This document shows, piece by piece, positions 7,495-17,171 of a DNA stretch of 64,000 nucleotides. The notes beneath the pieces are model-generated. The model did not search any database. It worked only from the letters and a program-made list of their open reading frames with translations, and was not told the origin of the DNA. The DNA lies in the NCBI RefSeq assembly GCF_019263705.2, contig NZ_JADQDK010000001.1, positions 3,286,001-3,350,000 of the forward strand, given 5' to 3'. Within the stretch, counting starts at the first letter, position 1; each line of letters begins with the position of its first letter. Source of the DNA: Pseudonocardia abyssalis. Its GTDB lineage: Bacteria > Actinomycetota > Actinomycetes > Mycobacteriales > Pseudonocardiaceae. A program made the position numbers and the translations under genes.

Positions 7495-9138
7495 TCAGAC
7501 CCTGCCGCCCACGCCGGGCGCGGGGGCGAGCGGCGTGGCCCCGAGGATCATGTCGGCGGCCTTCTCGGCGATCATCATGACCGGGGCGTAGGTGTTGGCG
7601 TTGACGATCGACGGCATCACCGACGCGTCGACCACCCGCAGCCCGTCGAGGCCGTGCACGCGCATGGTCGAGGGGTCGACGACCGCGTCCTCGCCGGTGC
7701 CCATCCGGCACGACGACGTCGGGTGCAGCCCGGTGCGGCCGCTGGCCTGCACCCAGCCGAGCAGCTCCTCGTCGGTGGCCAGACCGCGGCCGGGCACGGT
7801 CTCGCCGCCGTCGAACGGGGCGAACGCGGGCTGGTCGAGCAGGTCGCGGGCCACCCGGATCGCCCGGGGCCACCAGTCGCGCTCGGCCTGCGTGGACAGG
7901 TAGTTGAACCGGATGGACGGTGGATCGGTCGGGTCGCCCGAGCGCAGGGTGACGGTGCCGCGCGACTCCGGGCGGGCCGCCATGAGGTAGAGCTGGTAGC
8001 CGTGCTCGTCGACGACCGACGCGGGGTCGGTGCGCGTCGCGATCGGCGCGAAGGCGAGCATCAGGTCGGGGTGCTCCAGCGACGGGTCCGTGCGCACGAA
8101 GCCGCCCGCCTCGATCTGCGAGGACGCACCGGGGCCGCGCCCGGCGAGCAGCCATTGCAGGCCGATCACCGGCCAGCGGTGCCGGTGGCGCATCGTCATC
8201 ATCGACACCGGCTGCGTGCAGCGGTTCTGCAGGTGGATGCCGAGGTGGTCCTGCATGCCCCGGCCGACCGCGGGCAGGTCGAGCACCGGGTCGATCCCCA
8301 GGTCCGACAGGTGCCCGGCCTCGCCGACGCCGGAGAGCTGGAGGATCTGCGGGGTCTGGATGGCACCCGCGGCGAGGATCACCTCTCCCGCGTGCACGTC
8401 GACCTCGGGCCCGCCGTCCTCGCGGAACCGGACGCCGGCCGCGCGCCGCCCCTCGAAGACAACCTTGGTGACGTGCGACTCGCAGCGCACGAACAGGTTG
8501 GGGCGCCCGCGCACCGGGCCCAGATAGGCCTTCGCCGCGGAGACGCGACGCCCGCGGCGCACGGCTCGGTCGAATGCGCCGAACGCCTCCTGCTCCTCGT
8601 TGACGTCTCCCGTCACGGCGTAGCCGGACTCGCGCGCGGCCCCGAGGAACGCGTCGAACAGCGGGTTCGCCAGCGGTGCGGGCACCAGGTCCTGGGGCCC
8701 GCAGCGACCACGGGTCGGGCCGGCGGCGGGGTTGCGGCTGTTCTCCAGGCGCGCGAAGTAGGGCAGGCAGTGCGCCCAGTCCCACTGCTCCATGCCCGGC
8801 TCGGCCGCCCAGCGGTCGTAGTCGGCGGCGTGCCCGCGCTGGTAGACGACGCCGTTGATGCTGCTGGACCCGCCCAGCACGCGGCCGCGCGGGTGCACCA
8901 GCCTGCGGCCGTCGAGGTGGGGCTCCGGCTCGGACTCGAACCGCCAGTCGTGCGACCGGCTGCCCACCGCGTACGCCATCGCCGCCGGCATCTCGACGAG
9001 CAGGTCCCACCAGTGGTCGGGCCGCCCGGCCTCCAGCAGCAGCACGCGCGTGGCGGGGTCGGCGCTGAGCCGGCTGGCCAGCACGCAGCCGGCCGATCCA
9101 CCGCCCACGATCACGACGTCGAAGGTGTTGCGGCTCAT
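7495..9138 (-). CDS. GMC-family FAD oxidoreductase (choline dehydrogenase-like)
   Basis: 547 residues. The FAD-binding Rossmann motif [18 protein letters not shown] lies at about 8-25. The GMC signature [20 protein letters not shown] spans about 80-100. The C-terminal active-site His and Asn fall in [11 protein letters not shown] and [11 protein letters not shown]. The family oxidises primary or secondary alcohols. The ATG at 9138 overlaps the stop of the upstream GT-A-like gene (ATGA), so the two are translationally coupled. Location within a glycan locus suggests oxidation of a sugar or lipid alcohol. A general choline dehydrogenase role is unlikely without betaine genes nearby. Confidence 0.85.
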   Translation of the reverse strand: MSRNTFDVVIVGGGSAGCVLASRLSADPATRVLLLEAGRPDHWWDLLVEMPAAMAYAVGSRSHDWRFESEPEPHLDGRRLVHPRGRVLGGSSSINGVVYQRGHAADYDRWAAEPGMEQWDWAHCLPYFARLENSRNPAAGPTRGRCGPQDLVPAPLANPLFDAFLGAARESGYAVTGDVNEEQEAFGAFDRAVRRGRRVSAAKAYLGPVRGRPNLFVRCESHVTKVVFEGRRAAGVRFREDGGPEVDVHAGEVILAAGAIQTPQILQLSGVGEAGHLSDLGIDPVLDLPAVGRGMQDHLGIHLQNRCTQPVSMMTMRHRHRWPVIGLQWLLAGRGPGASSQIEAGGFVRTDPSLEHPDLMLAFAPIATRTDPASVVDEHGYQLYLMAARPESRGTVTLRSGDPTDPPSIRFNYLSTQAERDWWPRAIRVARDLLDQPAFAPFDGGETVPGRGLATDEELLGWVQASGRTGLHPTSSCRMGTGEDAVVDPSTMRVHGLDGLRVVDASVMPSIVNANTYAPVMMIAEKAADMILGATPLAPAPGVGGRV

Positions 9139-10025
9139 CGCGGCGATTCCGCCCACTCCTCGGTCTCCTTCGCGACCCGGGCCCAGTCCCGGCCGGTGGC
9201 CAGGTACTCGGTCTCCAGGTGCGTCGCGAGGTTGGGCGACGCCGCCATCAGCACGCGCCGGTTCGCCGTGCGGCGGTGCGACCGCAGGTTCATCCCCATC
9301 TTGAACGGGGCCAGGACCGCCGAGCGGACGCGGTCCTTCAGCGAACCCGCCGGCGTGAGGAGCACGAGGTCGCGCAGCAGCCCGCCCCACCGGTAGGGCT
9401 CGAATCCCTGGTAGGCGAGGCTGACATCCCAGTCGCGGTACATGTTCTTGTGCGGGATCTTCGCCTGCCGCACGATCGGCATGTCGGCGCGCAGCGTGGC
9501 CACACGCACCCCGAACGTGCTGGTCGTGCCGAGCACCCGCACCCACTCCTGGTCGCCGACGAGGCGCTCGGCCGGTCGCCAGCCCCGGGGCTCCACGTGC
9601 GACGGGTCGCTCACCTGACCGGCCGCGCGCTCGGCGGGCAGGGTCCCGTAGAGCGCGAAGTAGTCGGCCGGGAGCTGCTCGGTGGCGGCCTGCAGGCGCG
9701 CGAGCGCGTCGGCGGTGTGCAGGTAGTCGTCCTCGCAGAAGTAGACGACGTCGTCGTCGGGCCAGCCGCGCTCGTCGGGCAGCCGCAGGGCCGTCGTCAG
9801 GGAGCCGAACAGGCCCAGACCCGGCAGCTCGACGATCTCGCCGCGGCCGTACATCAGGTCCAGCACCGCGTCGGACACCGGGCCGTCGTTGAGGAAGACG
9901 ATCTCGCAGTCGACGGCGTCCGCGGCGCGCAGCAGCGAACGCAGCGCCAGCACCTTGCCGTAGTACGGCGGCCGGGCCTTCTCGTTGTCGCCGCCGTAGG
10001 AGCGGTAGACGATCCGCAGGGTCAC
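9135..10025 (-). CDS. GT-A-like protein with SYGGDN and EDDYL motifs, paralogue 1
   Basis: 296 residues from GTG 10025, preceded by GGGAGG at ideal spacing. I do not recognise a named family. It opens [20 protein letters not shown] and contains [16 protein letters not shown] around residues 95-110. The acidic motif sits where GT-A glycosyltransferases carry DxD, and a beta-alpha N-terminus with IVFLNDG precedes it. The closest visible relative is the protein at 18070-19044, which shares [21 protein letters not shown], YFxLYG, TTSTFG and the closing ETxEWA. A glycosyltransferase role is inferred from fold, motif and context. It is coupled to the GMC oxidoreductase. Confidence 0.65.
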   Translation of the reverse strand: MTLRIVYRSYGGDNEKARPPYYGKVLALRSLLRAADAVDCEIVFLNDGPVSDAVLDLMYGRGEIVELPGLGLFGSLTTALRLPDERGWPDDDVVYFCEDDYLHTADALARLQAATEQLPADYFALYGTLPAERAAGQVSDPSHVEPRGWRPAERLVGDQEWVRVLGTTSTFGVRVATLRADMPIVRQAKIPHKNMYRDWDVSLAYQGFEPYRWGGLLRDLVLLTPAGSLKDRVRSAVLAPFKMGMNLRSHRRTANRRVLMAASPNLATHLETEYLATGRDWARVAKETEEWAESPR

Positions 10026-10286
10026 GCGGACCTCCCTTCTCCGGTGGACATGTAACGAGAGGGGGCCAACCTCGATACTCCTTCGAACGGACGCTGTGTG
10101 ACGCCCAGCCAGGATGTCGTCACGCAAGGACACCACGCAACACGTCCATCACGTCAGGGAAGGGTCCCGGACAGGTGACGGATGATGAGCCGATCGTGAG
10201 CGTCCACGTCGTGCGGGGGCCGGAAGTCGAGCGGCTGTACGGTGGACGCCCACGGACCTGACGACCCCGGACGCACCTGGAGCGGA

Positions 10287-11594
10287 ATGCCCGAGACCGC
10301 ACTCATCATCAGTGCGACGGCGCCGGTGCCGGTCGACAACGGCAAGCGCGTCGTGCTGCACGGCCTGCTGCAGTACCTCGTCGACCGGCTGGGCCCGGAG
10401 AACGTGCACTACGCGATCGTCGACTCGCCCGGCGGCCCCCGACCCGACTTCCCCGGCGTGGCCCACCGGCTCGACCGCCCCGGCGCGCTCAGCCAGCTCG
10501 CCACGCTCGCCCGCCGGGTACCGACCGACCGGTCCTACACGGTGCAGGAGGCGATGTTCGGCGCGGCGAGCCTGCGCGACCAGATCCACCACCTCGTCGC
10601 GTGGCTGCGGCCCGACATCGAGGTCTACGACACGCTGCGCCTGGGCCAGCACGCCCCCGACGCCCCCCGCGGCCGCCGCCGGATCCTCTACCTCGACGAC
10701 CTCTTCTCCGTGCGCTACGACCGGATCCTCGCGGTCGACGAGCGTGGCGACGTCGACATCAACCCGCTCGGCGAGTTCGCGGCCAACGTGCCCGCCCCGC
10801 TGCGGGCGCTGATCCGCCACCGCGCGGTCTACCGGCCGGTGCTGCGCATGGAGCGCGACCGCATCCGCCGGGCCGAGGCCCGGGTCGTGCACGGGTTCGA
10901 CGAGAGCCTGCTGGTCAACATCGACGAGGTGCACCGCCTGCGCCGGCTCGCCGGCACCGACAGGGTCCGCGTCGTGCACGGCATGCTGCCCGCGGTCACC
11001 CCGCCACCGCGCGCCCCTGCAGACCCGCCGGAGCTGGTGTTCCTCGGCCGGCTCAACATCCCGCACAACGACGACGCGATCTGCTCGTTCATCCGCGCGG
11101 CGATGGGCGAGCTCGTGCGCCGCCACCCCGACATCCGGCTGCGGATCATCGGCAAGGACCCGAGCGACGCGCTGCTCTCCCTGGTCGGTCGGTACTCCCC
11201 CAACATCGTGCTGGAGGGCTTCGTCGCCGATCTCGACGACGTGTTCTCCACCGCGACGGTGTCGCTGGCGCCGCTCCGGTTCGGCAGCGGCGTCAAGATC
11301 AAGATGCTGGACGCGCTGGCGCGGGGCGTGCCCACGCTGGCCACCACCGTCTCCGTCGAGGGCGTCCCGGTCACCCATGACGGCCAGGGCGGCTGCTACG
11401 TCGAGGACGACCTCACCCGCTGGCCCGACCTGATCGACGAGATGATCGACCGGACCCACAACACCCAGCTGTCCAAGGCTGCGGTGGAGTTCTTCGACTC
11501 GGTCTACGGCCGCGACGTCGTCACCGCGCAGTACGACGACATCTTCGGGCTCAGTGCACCGGCAGTGGCGGGAGCGCCCCGACCAGTCGCCTGA
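10287..11594 (+). CDS. Glycosyltransferase family 4 (GT-B)
   Basis: 435 residues from ATG 10287, with GGAG at good spacing. It is a two-domain GT-B enzyme. The N-terminal acceptor half begins ALIISATAPVPVDNGKR. The donor half contains ELVFLGRLNIPHNDDAI, LRIIGKDPS and LRFGSGVKIKMLDALARGVPTLATTVS. In the EX7E region of GT4 enzymes the usual second Glu is Asp here (MLDALARG), a conservative change. The enzyme should transfer a sugar from a nucleotide donor to the lipid-linked repeat unit. It converges on and overlaps the next GT4 gene by 44 bp. Confidence 0.85.
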   Translation: MPETALIISATAPVPVDNGKRVVLHGLLQYLVDRLGPENVHYAIVDSPGGPRPDFPGVAHRLDRPGALSQLATLARRVPTDRSYTVQEAMFGAASLRDQIHHLVAWLRPDIEVYDTLRLGQHAPDAPRGRRRILYLDDLFSVRYDRILAVDERGDVDINPLGEFAANVPAPLRALIRHRAVYRPVLRMERDRIRRAEARVVHGFDESLLVNIDEVHRLRRLAGTDRVRVVHGMLPAVTPPPRAPADPPELVFLGRLNIPHNDDAICSFIRAAMGELVRRHPDIRLRIIGKDPSDALLSLVGRYSPNIVLEGFVADLDDVFSTATVSLAPLRFGSGVKIKMLDALARGVPTLATTVSVEGVPVTHDGQGGCYVEDDLTRWPDLIDEMIDRTHNTQLSKAAVEFFDSVYGRDVVTAQYDDIFGLSAPAVAGAPRPVA

Positions 11595-12750
11595 TCTGCG
11601 CCACGCCGTCGAGCTCGGCGGTGACGAACCGGCGGCCCGCGTCGGCGACGGCCGCGCGACGGGCGGGGTCCTCCAGCAGGGCGCGCACGGCAGCGGTGAA
11701 CGCGGCCGGCCCGTCGGCCACCAGCAGGTGCTCCCCGTCGCGCCAGTGCAGCCCGCGCGCCCCGACCGGGGTGGAGACGACGGGCAGGCCCGCCGCCATC
11801 GCCTCGATCATCTTGATGTTGATGCCGGCGCCGTGCCGGACCGGGTTGACGAACACGTCGGCCGCGGCGAGGTGCGAGGCCACCTCCGGGGCGTCGACGG
11901 TGACGCGGGCGCCCGCCGCCTCCAGCTCGGCCACCAGCGCGGCCGGTGCCCGACGGCCGACGACGTGCAGGTCGGTGCCGGGGGCGCGCAACCCCGGCCA
12001 GCAGTGCTCGGCGAACCAGCCGATGCCACCGGAGTTGTTCGCGTTGTCCAGCGCACCCAGGAACAGCACGGTGCCCCCGGGCCCGGTCCGGTGCACCCGC
12101 TGCGCCCCGTCCTGCGGCGGCAGGAACGGCGGCACGTGGATCACGGGGGTGCTCGTCAGCCCCGCCCGCGTCGCGGCCTCCTCCTCGGCGATCTCGGCGA
12201 ACACGGCGATCCGCGGGTCGGCGTGCACGGCGGCCTCGGCGCGGCGCAGCTTCCACGCCTCTGCGGCGTAGGGCAGGTTGCGCGGGAAACGCGAGCTGCG
12301 GGCGAGCTGGGCGAAGTAGGCGGACTCGATGTTGTGCGGGCGCACGACCGCGGGCACGCCGAGTTCCCCGGCGAGCGCGACGGCCAGGTGCGTCACCCGG
12401 AAGCTGACGGCCAGCACCGCGGTGAAGCCCTCCCCGCGCAGCGACGCGGCCAGCCCCGCGGGCAGCGGGCGCGACGCGAACAGGTACGGCGCGGTCGACA
12501 GGTGCGACATCGGCCCGGTCCGGCGCGGGATCGCCGTCATCGGCACCCCGGGCAGTGCCGCGCGGTGCGCGTCGAGCTCCGTGTCGTCGACACCGGGTAC
12601 GAGGACGTGCAGCGCGATCCCGGCCGCGTGGGCCGCGCGCAGCTGGTTGAGCGACTCCACCCGCCCCCCGGAGTCGGCCGGGGCGAAGGTCTCCTCGGCG
12701 ATCGCCAGCCAGTGCTGCGCTCGGACGTGTCCGGGGGTGTCGGGATCCAC
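11551..12750 (-). CDS. Glycosyltransferase family 4
   Basis: 399 residues from GTG 12750 (GTG 12816 is an alternative with no ribosome site). The acceptor half starts HWLAIAEETFAPADSGGRVE, with the GGR loop typical of GT4. VVRPHNIESAYFAQLAR lies mid-protein. The donor half has GGTVLFLGALDNANNSGGI and NPVRHGAGINIKMIEAMAAG, keeping the conserved Glu of the nucleotide-binding motif. The role is adding one sugar to the growing repeat unit. It is read away from the Wzz-like gene and towards the other GT4. Confidence 0.85.
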   Translation of the reverse strand: MDPDTPGHVRAQHWLAIAEETFAPADSGGRVESLNQLRAAHAAGIALHVLVPGVDDTELDAHRAALPGVPMTAIPRRTGPMSHLSTAPYLFASRPLPAGLAASLRGEGFTAVLAVSFRVTHLAVALAGELGVPAVVRPHNIESAYFAQLARSSRFPRNLPYAAEAWKLRRAEAAVHADPRIAVFAEIAEEEAATRAGLTSTPVIHVPPFLPPQDGAQRVHRTGPGGTVLFLGALDNANNSGGIGWFAEHCWPGLRAPGTDLHVVGRRAPAALVAELEAAGARVTVDAPEVASHLAAADVFVNPVRHGAGINIKMIEAMAAGLPVVSTPVGARGLHWRDGEHLLVADGPAAFTAAVRALLEDPARRAAVADAGRRFVTAELDGVAQIRRLVGALPPLPVH

Positions 12751-12936
12751 CCCGACATCCTGTCGCCTGCCCCGTCGGAGCCGCCTTCGGGTGACGACCG
12801 GCCGGCCGACGAGCACGATTGGTTATCATGGCGGCCGACCGACGCCTGATCACGCGGATCGACGGTCACCCCGTCGTCACGGGATCCGCCCGGTCGATCC
12901 CCGGCGTCGGGCCCGTCACGCCCGAAGGAGCCACCT

Positions 12937-14457
12937 GTGCCCGACGTCCCGCTCGACTCCACCTCCGAGCGCACGAGATCGGGGGTACTGGCCACGGTCC
13001 GCACGCACGCGGTCGCGATCGCCGCCGGGCTCGTCGTGGGTGCGGTCGTCGGCTACGTCGGCTCGCAGTTCCTCCCCACCGAGTACACCGCCCGGTCGAT
13101 GGTCTTCTTCGAGGCCACCGCGCCGTTCAGCCCGGACGCCGCGGGCGGCGGGGACGACGCCGTCCGGTTCGTCGCCAACCAGGCCGCGCTCGTCCTCACC
13201 TCCGACGTGCTGCAGCCCGCGGCCGACGCCGTGGCCGTCCCGATCGAGGACGTCCGCGAGAGCGTCACCGCCGTGGCCGGCACCGAGACCAGCGACGTCA
13301 CGATCACCGCGGTCGCCCCCGCCGCCGAGCAGGCGCAGGCCATCGCCGACGCGGTCGCCAACTCCTACCGCACCGTCGCGGCCCAGCGGGTCGCCACCGA
13401 GGCCGACGACGCCGTCGCCGCGATCACCGCGAACGCCCCCTCCGGTGCCGGAGCAGCCGCGGCCGCCGCCGACGGAGCCACCGAGCAGGCCATCCGGCTG
13501 CGCGCCGCGGCCTACGGCGACGGTGTCTCCGCGGTCGAGCCCGCGATCCTGCCGGAGAGCGCATCGGCCCCGCTGCCGCTGCAGAACGCGCTGATCGGCG
13601 GCCTGATCGGGCTGTTCCTGGTCACGGGCGTCAACCTGCTGCGCGACCAGCGCAAGGCGGGTACCGCGTCGGTGGCCGACCTCGACCTCATGCTCGGCGC
13701 GCCGCTGCTCTCGCGGTACCCGGCGCCCGGCTCGCGGGCCATCTCCGACCTGGTCAACGCCGACTCGTCGTCCGACCGTTTCCGCGCGGCCAACGACGTG
13801 CTCACCGCGATCGACGTGCGCCTGGAGGGCATCCGTCGGCCCAGCGTGCTGTTCCTGAGCTGGCAGAACCACCTCTCCACCACCGCGCTCACCGTCTCGG
13901 TGTCGCTGGCCGCCGCCCGCGAGGGCCGCCCGGTCGTGCTCGTCGACGGCGGCGGCAAGGAGCGCGGCATCTCCTCGCTCACCGACGTCAGCCCCGGTCG
14001 CGGCCTGGAGGGGCTGGCCAACCTGGCCACCCCGATCAGCGCGTCGTTGCGTACCTGGCGCGTCGCGAAGGCCGAGCTGGGCGTCGTCCCGCTGAGTGAC
14101 TGGTCGCCCACCCCGACCAGCGCCGCGGCCCGCCCGCAGGTCCTGCGCGCGGCGATGGAGCGGCTGCGCGAGAGCTCGGTGCTCAACCTCGTCGACGGCC
14201 CTCCCCTCACCGAGCGCTCGCTGGGCCTCGCGCTCGGCCGCGGCGTCGACGGCGTGGTGCTGGTCCTCGACGAGGACACCTCCGTCGACGACGCGCAGGA
14301 GATGGGCCGCCGCATCGGCATCGCCGGGATCTCCGCCATCGGGTACGTGCTGGTGCGCGCCCCGCGTCGCAGGCTCCGCGAGGACAACCGCTCCGGGGGC
14401 CGGGAGAACGCGTACGAGAGCGACATGGTCGTCGAGGAGGACCGCGCGCGTGCCTGA
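12937..14457 (+). CDS. Wzz-like chain-length protein fused to a degenerate BY-kinase domain
   Basis: 506 residues from GTG 12937 with AAGGAG upstream. TM1 (about 24-46) and TM2 (about 215-235) flank an extracytoplasmic Wzz domain of about 165 residues. A cytoplasmic P-loop-like domain follows. Its ATP motifs are ruined. The Walker A position reads LSWQNHLSTTALTVSVS with no GKS/T. Walker A' reads VVLVDGGGK, losing its second acid. Walker B survives as LNLVDGPP. There is no tyrosine cluster at the C-terminus (only one Tyr, in ENAYES). It probably sets polymer length without kinase activity. Its end overlaps the polymerase start by 8 bp, so the two are one operon. Confidence 0.8.
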   Translation: MPDVPLDSTSERTRSGVLATVRTHAVAIAAGLVVGAVVGYVGSQFLPTEYTARSMVFFEATAPFSPDAAGGGDDAVRFVANQAALVLTSDVLQPAADAVAVPIEDVRESVTAVAGTETSDVTITAVAPAAEQAQAIADAVANSYRTVAAQRVATEADDAVAAITANAPSGAGAAAAAADGATEQAIRLRAAAYGDGVSAVEPAILPESASAPLPLQNALIGGLIGLFLVTGVNLLRDQRKAGTASVADLDLMLGAPLLSRYPAPGSRAISDLVNADSSSDRFRAANDVLTAIDVRLEGIRRPSVLFLSWQNHLSTTALTVSVSLAAAREGRPVVLVDGGGKERGISSLTDVSPGRGLEGLANLATPISASLRTWRVAKAELGVVPLSDWSPTPTSAAARPQVLRAAMERLRESSVLNLVDGPPLTERSLGLALGRGVDGVVLVLDEDTSVDDAQEMGRRIGIAGISAIGYVLVRAPRRRLREDNRSGGRENAYESDMVVEEDRARA

Positions 14458-16006
14458 CGGGCGGTTCGGCGACCCGGACGGGCCGTTCGACGAGGGGCGG
14501 ACGCAACTGCTGCCCGTCGTCGCGCCGCGGGCCCTGCAGCCGCGCACGGCCCAGCGGCGGCTCGGCTCCCCGCCCGCCACCCCGCGGCGGATCACCCGCA
14601 TCGCCGAGCGCGTCCCGCTGGCGTCGGTCTACCTCCTGATCGTCACGATCACGCTGTTCCAGCGGTTCGTCGTGCCGGGCACCGTGGTCTCGATCGCCCT
14701 GCCGATCGCGTTCGTCGTGCTGATCGGCCTCGCCGCGCGCGGGCAGCTGGTCGCGGACGTCACACGGGTCGCGCTCTACCTGGCCGCGGTCGCCGCGTCG
14801 CTGCTGTGCACCGTGGTCGTCTCGGCCGGGTCCGGACCCGCGCCGTCGTTCACCTCGCTGCTGCTGCTCCTGGTCCTCTACATCCCGCTGTGCTTCCGCG
14901 TCTCCGACCGGCTGCGCGACCAGTTCCCCCGGGTGCTGGAGTTCTACCAGCGGATCATGGTCGTCGGCGCGGTCTTCTGCCTGCTGCAGACGGCGGTACA
15001 GCTCGCCGGGCTGAACTACACCGACCTGTTCGACACCTACCTGCCCAAGGCACTGATCTTCACCGAGTACAACACCACGTACCCGATCTACTACGGCTCG
15101 CCGATCCTCAAGGCCAACGGCTTCGTCTTCCTGGAGCCCAGCTTCGCGTCCCAGTTCCTGGCGATCGCGATCATCATCCAGCTCATGACGGACGGGAAGC
15201 GCTGGGGCCGCCTCGCCCTGTTCGGCGCAGCGCTGCTCGCCACGGTGTCCGGCACCGGCATCGCGCTGCTCGGCGTCGGGCTGGTCATCCTGGCCATCCG
15301 GCGGGGCGGCCGGTGGACCGCCCGCGCGCTCACCGCCGCGTTCCTCGTCGGGCTGGCGGTGAGCCTCACCCCGGTCGGCGCGCTGCTCGCCGAGCGCACC
15401 GGCGAGAGCTCCACCAGCGGGTCCAGTGGCAACGCGCGGTTCGTCGCGCCCTACGTCGTCATCGCCGACGCGATCGGCCGCGACGAGAGCGTGTTCCTCG
15501 TCGGGCGCGGCGCCGGCACCGTCGACAGCGACGTGCAGTTCTTCAACCCCACCGGCCTGCTGGTCAACTACCCCGCCCTGCCGAAGTACATCGGCGAGTA
15601 CGGCGTGCCCACGGCCCTGGTGTTCCTCACGTTCATCCTGACGGTGCTGCTGCGCAACGTCCCGTCGCCCACGCTGGGGTTGATGGCCGCCACGGTGTAC
15701 TTCGTGCTGTCCGGGAGCCTCCTGCAACCCCAGACGGTGTACCTGTGCTGGCTGCTCACCGGCCTGTTCGCGGCGGCCCGTGCGGGCGAGGTCGCGGGGA
15801 GACGGGTGCGGCTGAGCTCCGCGGTGGCCCCCGTCGAGCGGCGGCTGCTGCCACCGGGGCCCGTCGCCGGTGTTCCCGGTCCGCGGCTGGCCGCGTTCGA
15901 CAACGCACCCGACCGGACGATGGCGGTGCCGGTCGTGCGTCGCCCCGCTCCCCCGGCAGGCGCCCCGCCGGTCACCAACGGGCACCACTCCACCCGTCAG
16001 CGTTAG
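14450..16006 (+). CDS. Wzy/O-antigen ligase-like polymerase
   Basis: 518 residues from GTG 14450, with GAGGAGG nine bases upstream inside the preceding gene. Residues 1-55 are a charged cytoplasmic head. About ten to twelve hydrophobic segments follow (LASVYLLIVTITLF to VYLCWLLTGLFAAARAG). A large loop around residues 190-225 holds LIFTEYNTTYPIYYG and FVFLEPSFASQFLAI, a composition typical of O-antigen ligase/polymerase proteins. The C-terminal 80 residues are Pro/Arg-rich. It should polymerise undecaprenyl-linked repeats outside the membrane, with the Wzz-like partner setting length. Confidence 0.8.
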   Translation: MPDGRFGDPDGPFDEGRTQLLPVVAPRALQPRTAQRRLGSPPATPRRITRIAERVPLASVYLLIVTITLFQRFVVPGTVVSIALPIAFVVLIGLAARGQLVADVTRVALYLAAVAASLLCTVVVSAGSGPAPSFTSLLLLLVLYIPLCFRVSDRLRDQFPRVLEFYQRIMVVGAVFCLLQTAVQLAGLNYTDLFDTYLPKALIFTEYNTTYPIYYGSPILKANGFVFLEPSFASQFLAIAIIIQLMTDGKRWGRLALFGAALLATVSGTGIALLGVGLVILAIRRGGRWTARALTAAFLVGLAVSLTPVGALLAERTGESSTSGSSGNARFVAPYVVIADAIGRDESVFLVGRGAGTVDSDVQFFNPTGLLVNYPALPKYIGEYGVPTALVFLTFILTVLLRNVPSPTLGLMAATVYFVLSGSLLQPQTVYLCWLLTGLFAAARAGEVAGRRVRLSSAVAPVERRLLPPGPVAGVPGPRLAAFDNAPDRTMAVPVVRRPAPPAGAPPVTNGHHSTRQR

Positions 16007-16014
16007 TGGCGTAC

Positions 16015-16031
16015 CCCGGCCGAGTGCCGGG
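16015..16031 (+). terminator. Short GC hairpin after the polymerase gene
   Basis: CCCGGC and GCCGGG pair across a CGAGT loop, 9 bases past the stop at 16006. There is no T-run. It plausibly separates the chain-length/polymerase operon from the sugar-nucleotide operon. Confidence 0.35.
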
Positions 16032-16103
16032 TGCGGACCCGATCGGGCCCGATGAGAGAGTGTCGGGGCCGAACAGCTCAGTCCTGAAGAGAGGCAAAGC
16101 CGC

Positions 16104-17171
16104 ATGCAACGCGTCCTCGTCACCGGAGCGGCGGGATACATCGGAACCACGTTGGTCCCGATGCTGCTCGAGCACGGATACGCGGTGCGGGCCGTCGACC
16201 GCCTGTTCTTCGGCGACGACGTCCTCGCCCCGCACGAGAACCTCGAGGTCGTCAAGACCGACGCCCGGCTGCTGGAGCCCGGTCACCTCGACGGCGTCGA
16301 CATGGTGATCGACCTCGTGGCCATCTCCAACGACCCGAGCGGCGAGCTCTTCCAGGACGCCACGTACCAGATCAACGAGCAGGCCCGCGTGCGCTGCGCC
16401 CGCATGGCCCGCGAGGCCGGCGTGCAGCGGTACGTGCTGCCGTCCTCGTGCAGCATCTACGGCTTCCAGGAGCCCGGGGTGATCTGCTCCGAGGAGCAGC
16501 CCACCAACCCGCTCACGACGTATGCGAAGGCCAACGAGAAGGCCGAGCACGGTGTGCTGGCGCTGTCGTCCGACGAGTTCTGCGTCGTCGTGCTCCGGCA
16601 GGCCACCGTCTACGGCTACAGCCCGCGGATGCGCTTCGACCTCGCGATCAACGGCATGACCTACGGCGCCTGGAAGAACGGTGTGCTGCCGCTCATGCGA
16701 GACGGCAGCCAGTGGCGGCCGATGGTGCACGTGCGCGACGCGGCCCGTGCGCAGATCTTCATGCTCACCGCGCCCGTCGAGCGCGTCAACGGCGAGATCT
16801 TCAACGTCGGCTCCGAGTCCAACAACTACCAGCTCGGCCCGCTGGCCGAGGAGGTCGCCGACAGCATGGCGAGCCGGCCGACGATCGAGTGGTACGGCGA
16901 CGCCGACCACCGGTCCTACCAGGTCGCGTTCGACAAGATCGAGAGCCTGGGCTGGAAGGCCGAGCTGACGGCCCGCGACGGGGCCCGGGAGATCGCCGAG
17001 AAGCTGGAGAACGGCACGCTCGAGCAGACCGAGAAGACGATCACGCTGTCCTGGTACAAGGACCTCGTCCGCTGGCACCGGATCATCAAGGACGTCGAGC
17101 TCGGCGGCGGGATCCTCGACATCGAGGGCCTGGAGAAGGTGCTGGGCGACGAGGTGCTCGAGGAGTCGTGA
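16104..17171 (+). CDS. NAD-dependent sugar epimerase/dehydratase (extended SDR)
   Basis: 355 residues, with GAGAGG upstream. The NAD motif GAAGYIG is at 8-14. The catalytic pair lies in TYAKANEK (Tyr about 140, Lys about 144), preceded by PSSCSIYGF. The usual 4,6-dehydratase signature (acidic DE before VYG) is absent, so a 4-epimerase or reductase is more likely than RmlB. SQWRPMVHVRDAA and IFNVGSESNNYQLG are typical of sugar-nucleotide SDRs. It is the first gene of a four-gene operon with 4-bp overlaps (16104-20189). It presumably acts on the sugar nucleotide made by the RmlA-type enzyme or on a related one. Confidence 0.85.
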   Translation: MQRVLVTGAAGYIGTTLVPMLLEHGYAVRAVDRLFFGDDVLAPHENLEVVKTDARLLEPGHLDGVDMVIDLVAISNDPSGELFQDATYQINEQARVRCARMAREAGVQRYVLPSSCSIYGFQEPGVICSEEQPTNPLTTYAKANEKAEHGVLALSSDEFCVVVLRQATVYGYSPRMRFDLAINGMTYGAWKNGVLPLMRDGSQWRPMVHVRDAARAQIFMLTAPVERVNGEIFNVGSESNNYQLGPLAEEVADSMASRPTIEWYGDADHRSYQVAFDKIESLGWKAELTARDGAREIAEKLENGTLEQTEKTITLSWYKDLVRWHRIIKDVELGGGILDIEGLEKVLGDEVLEES

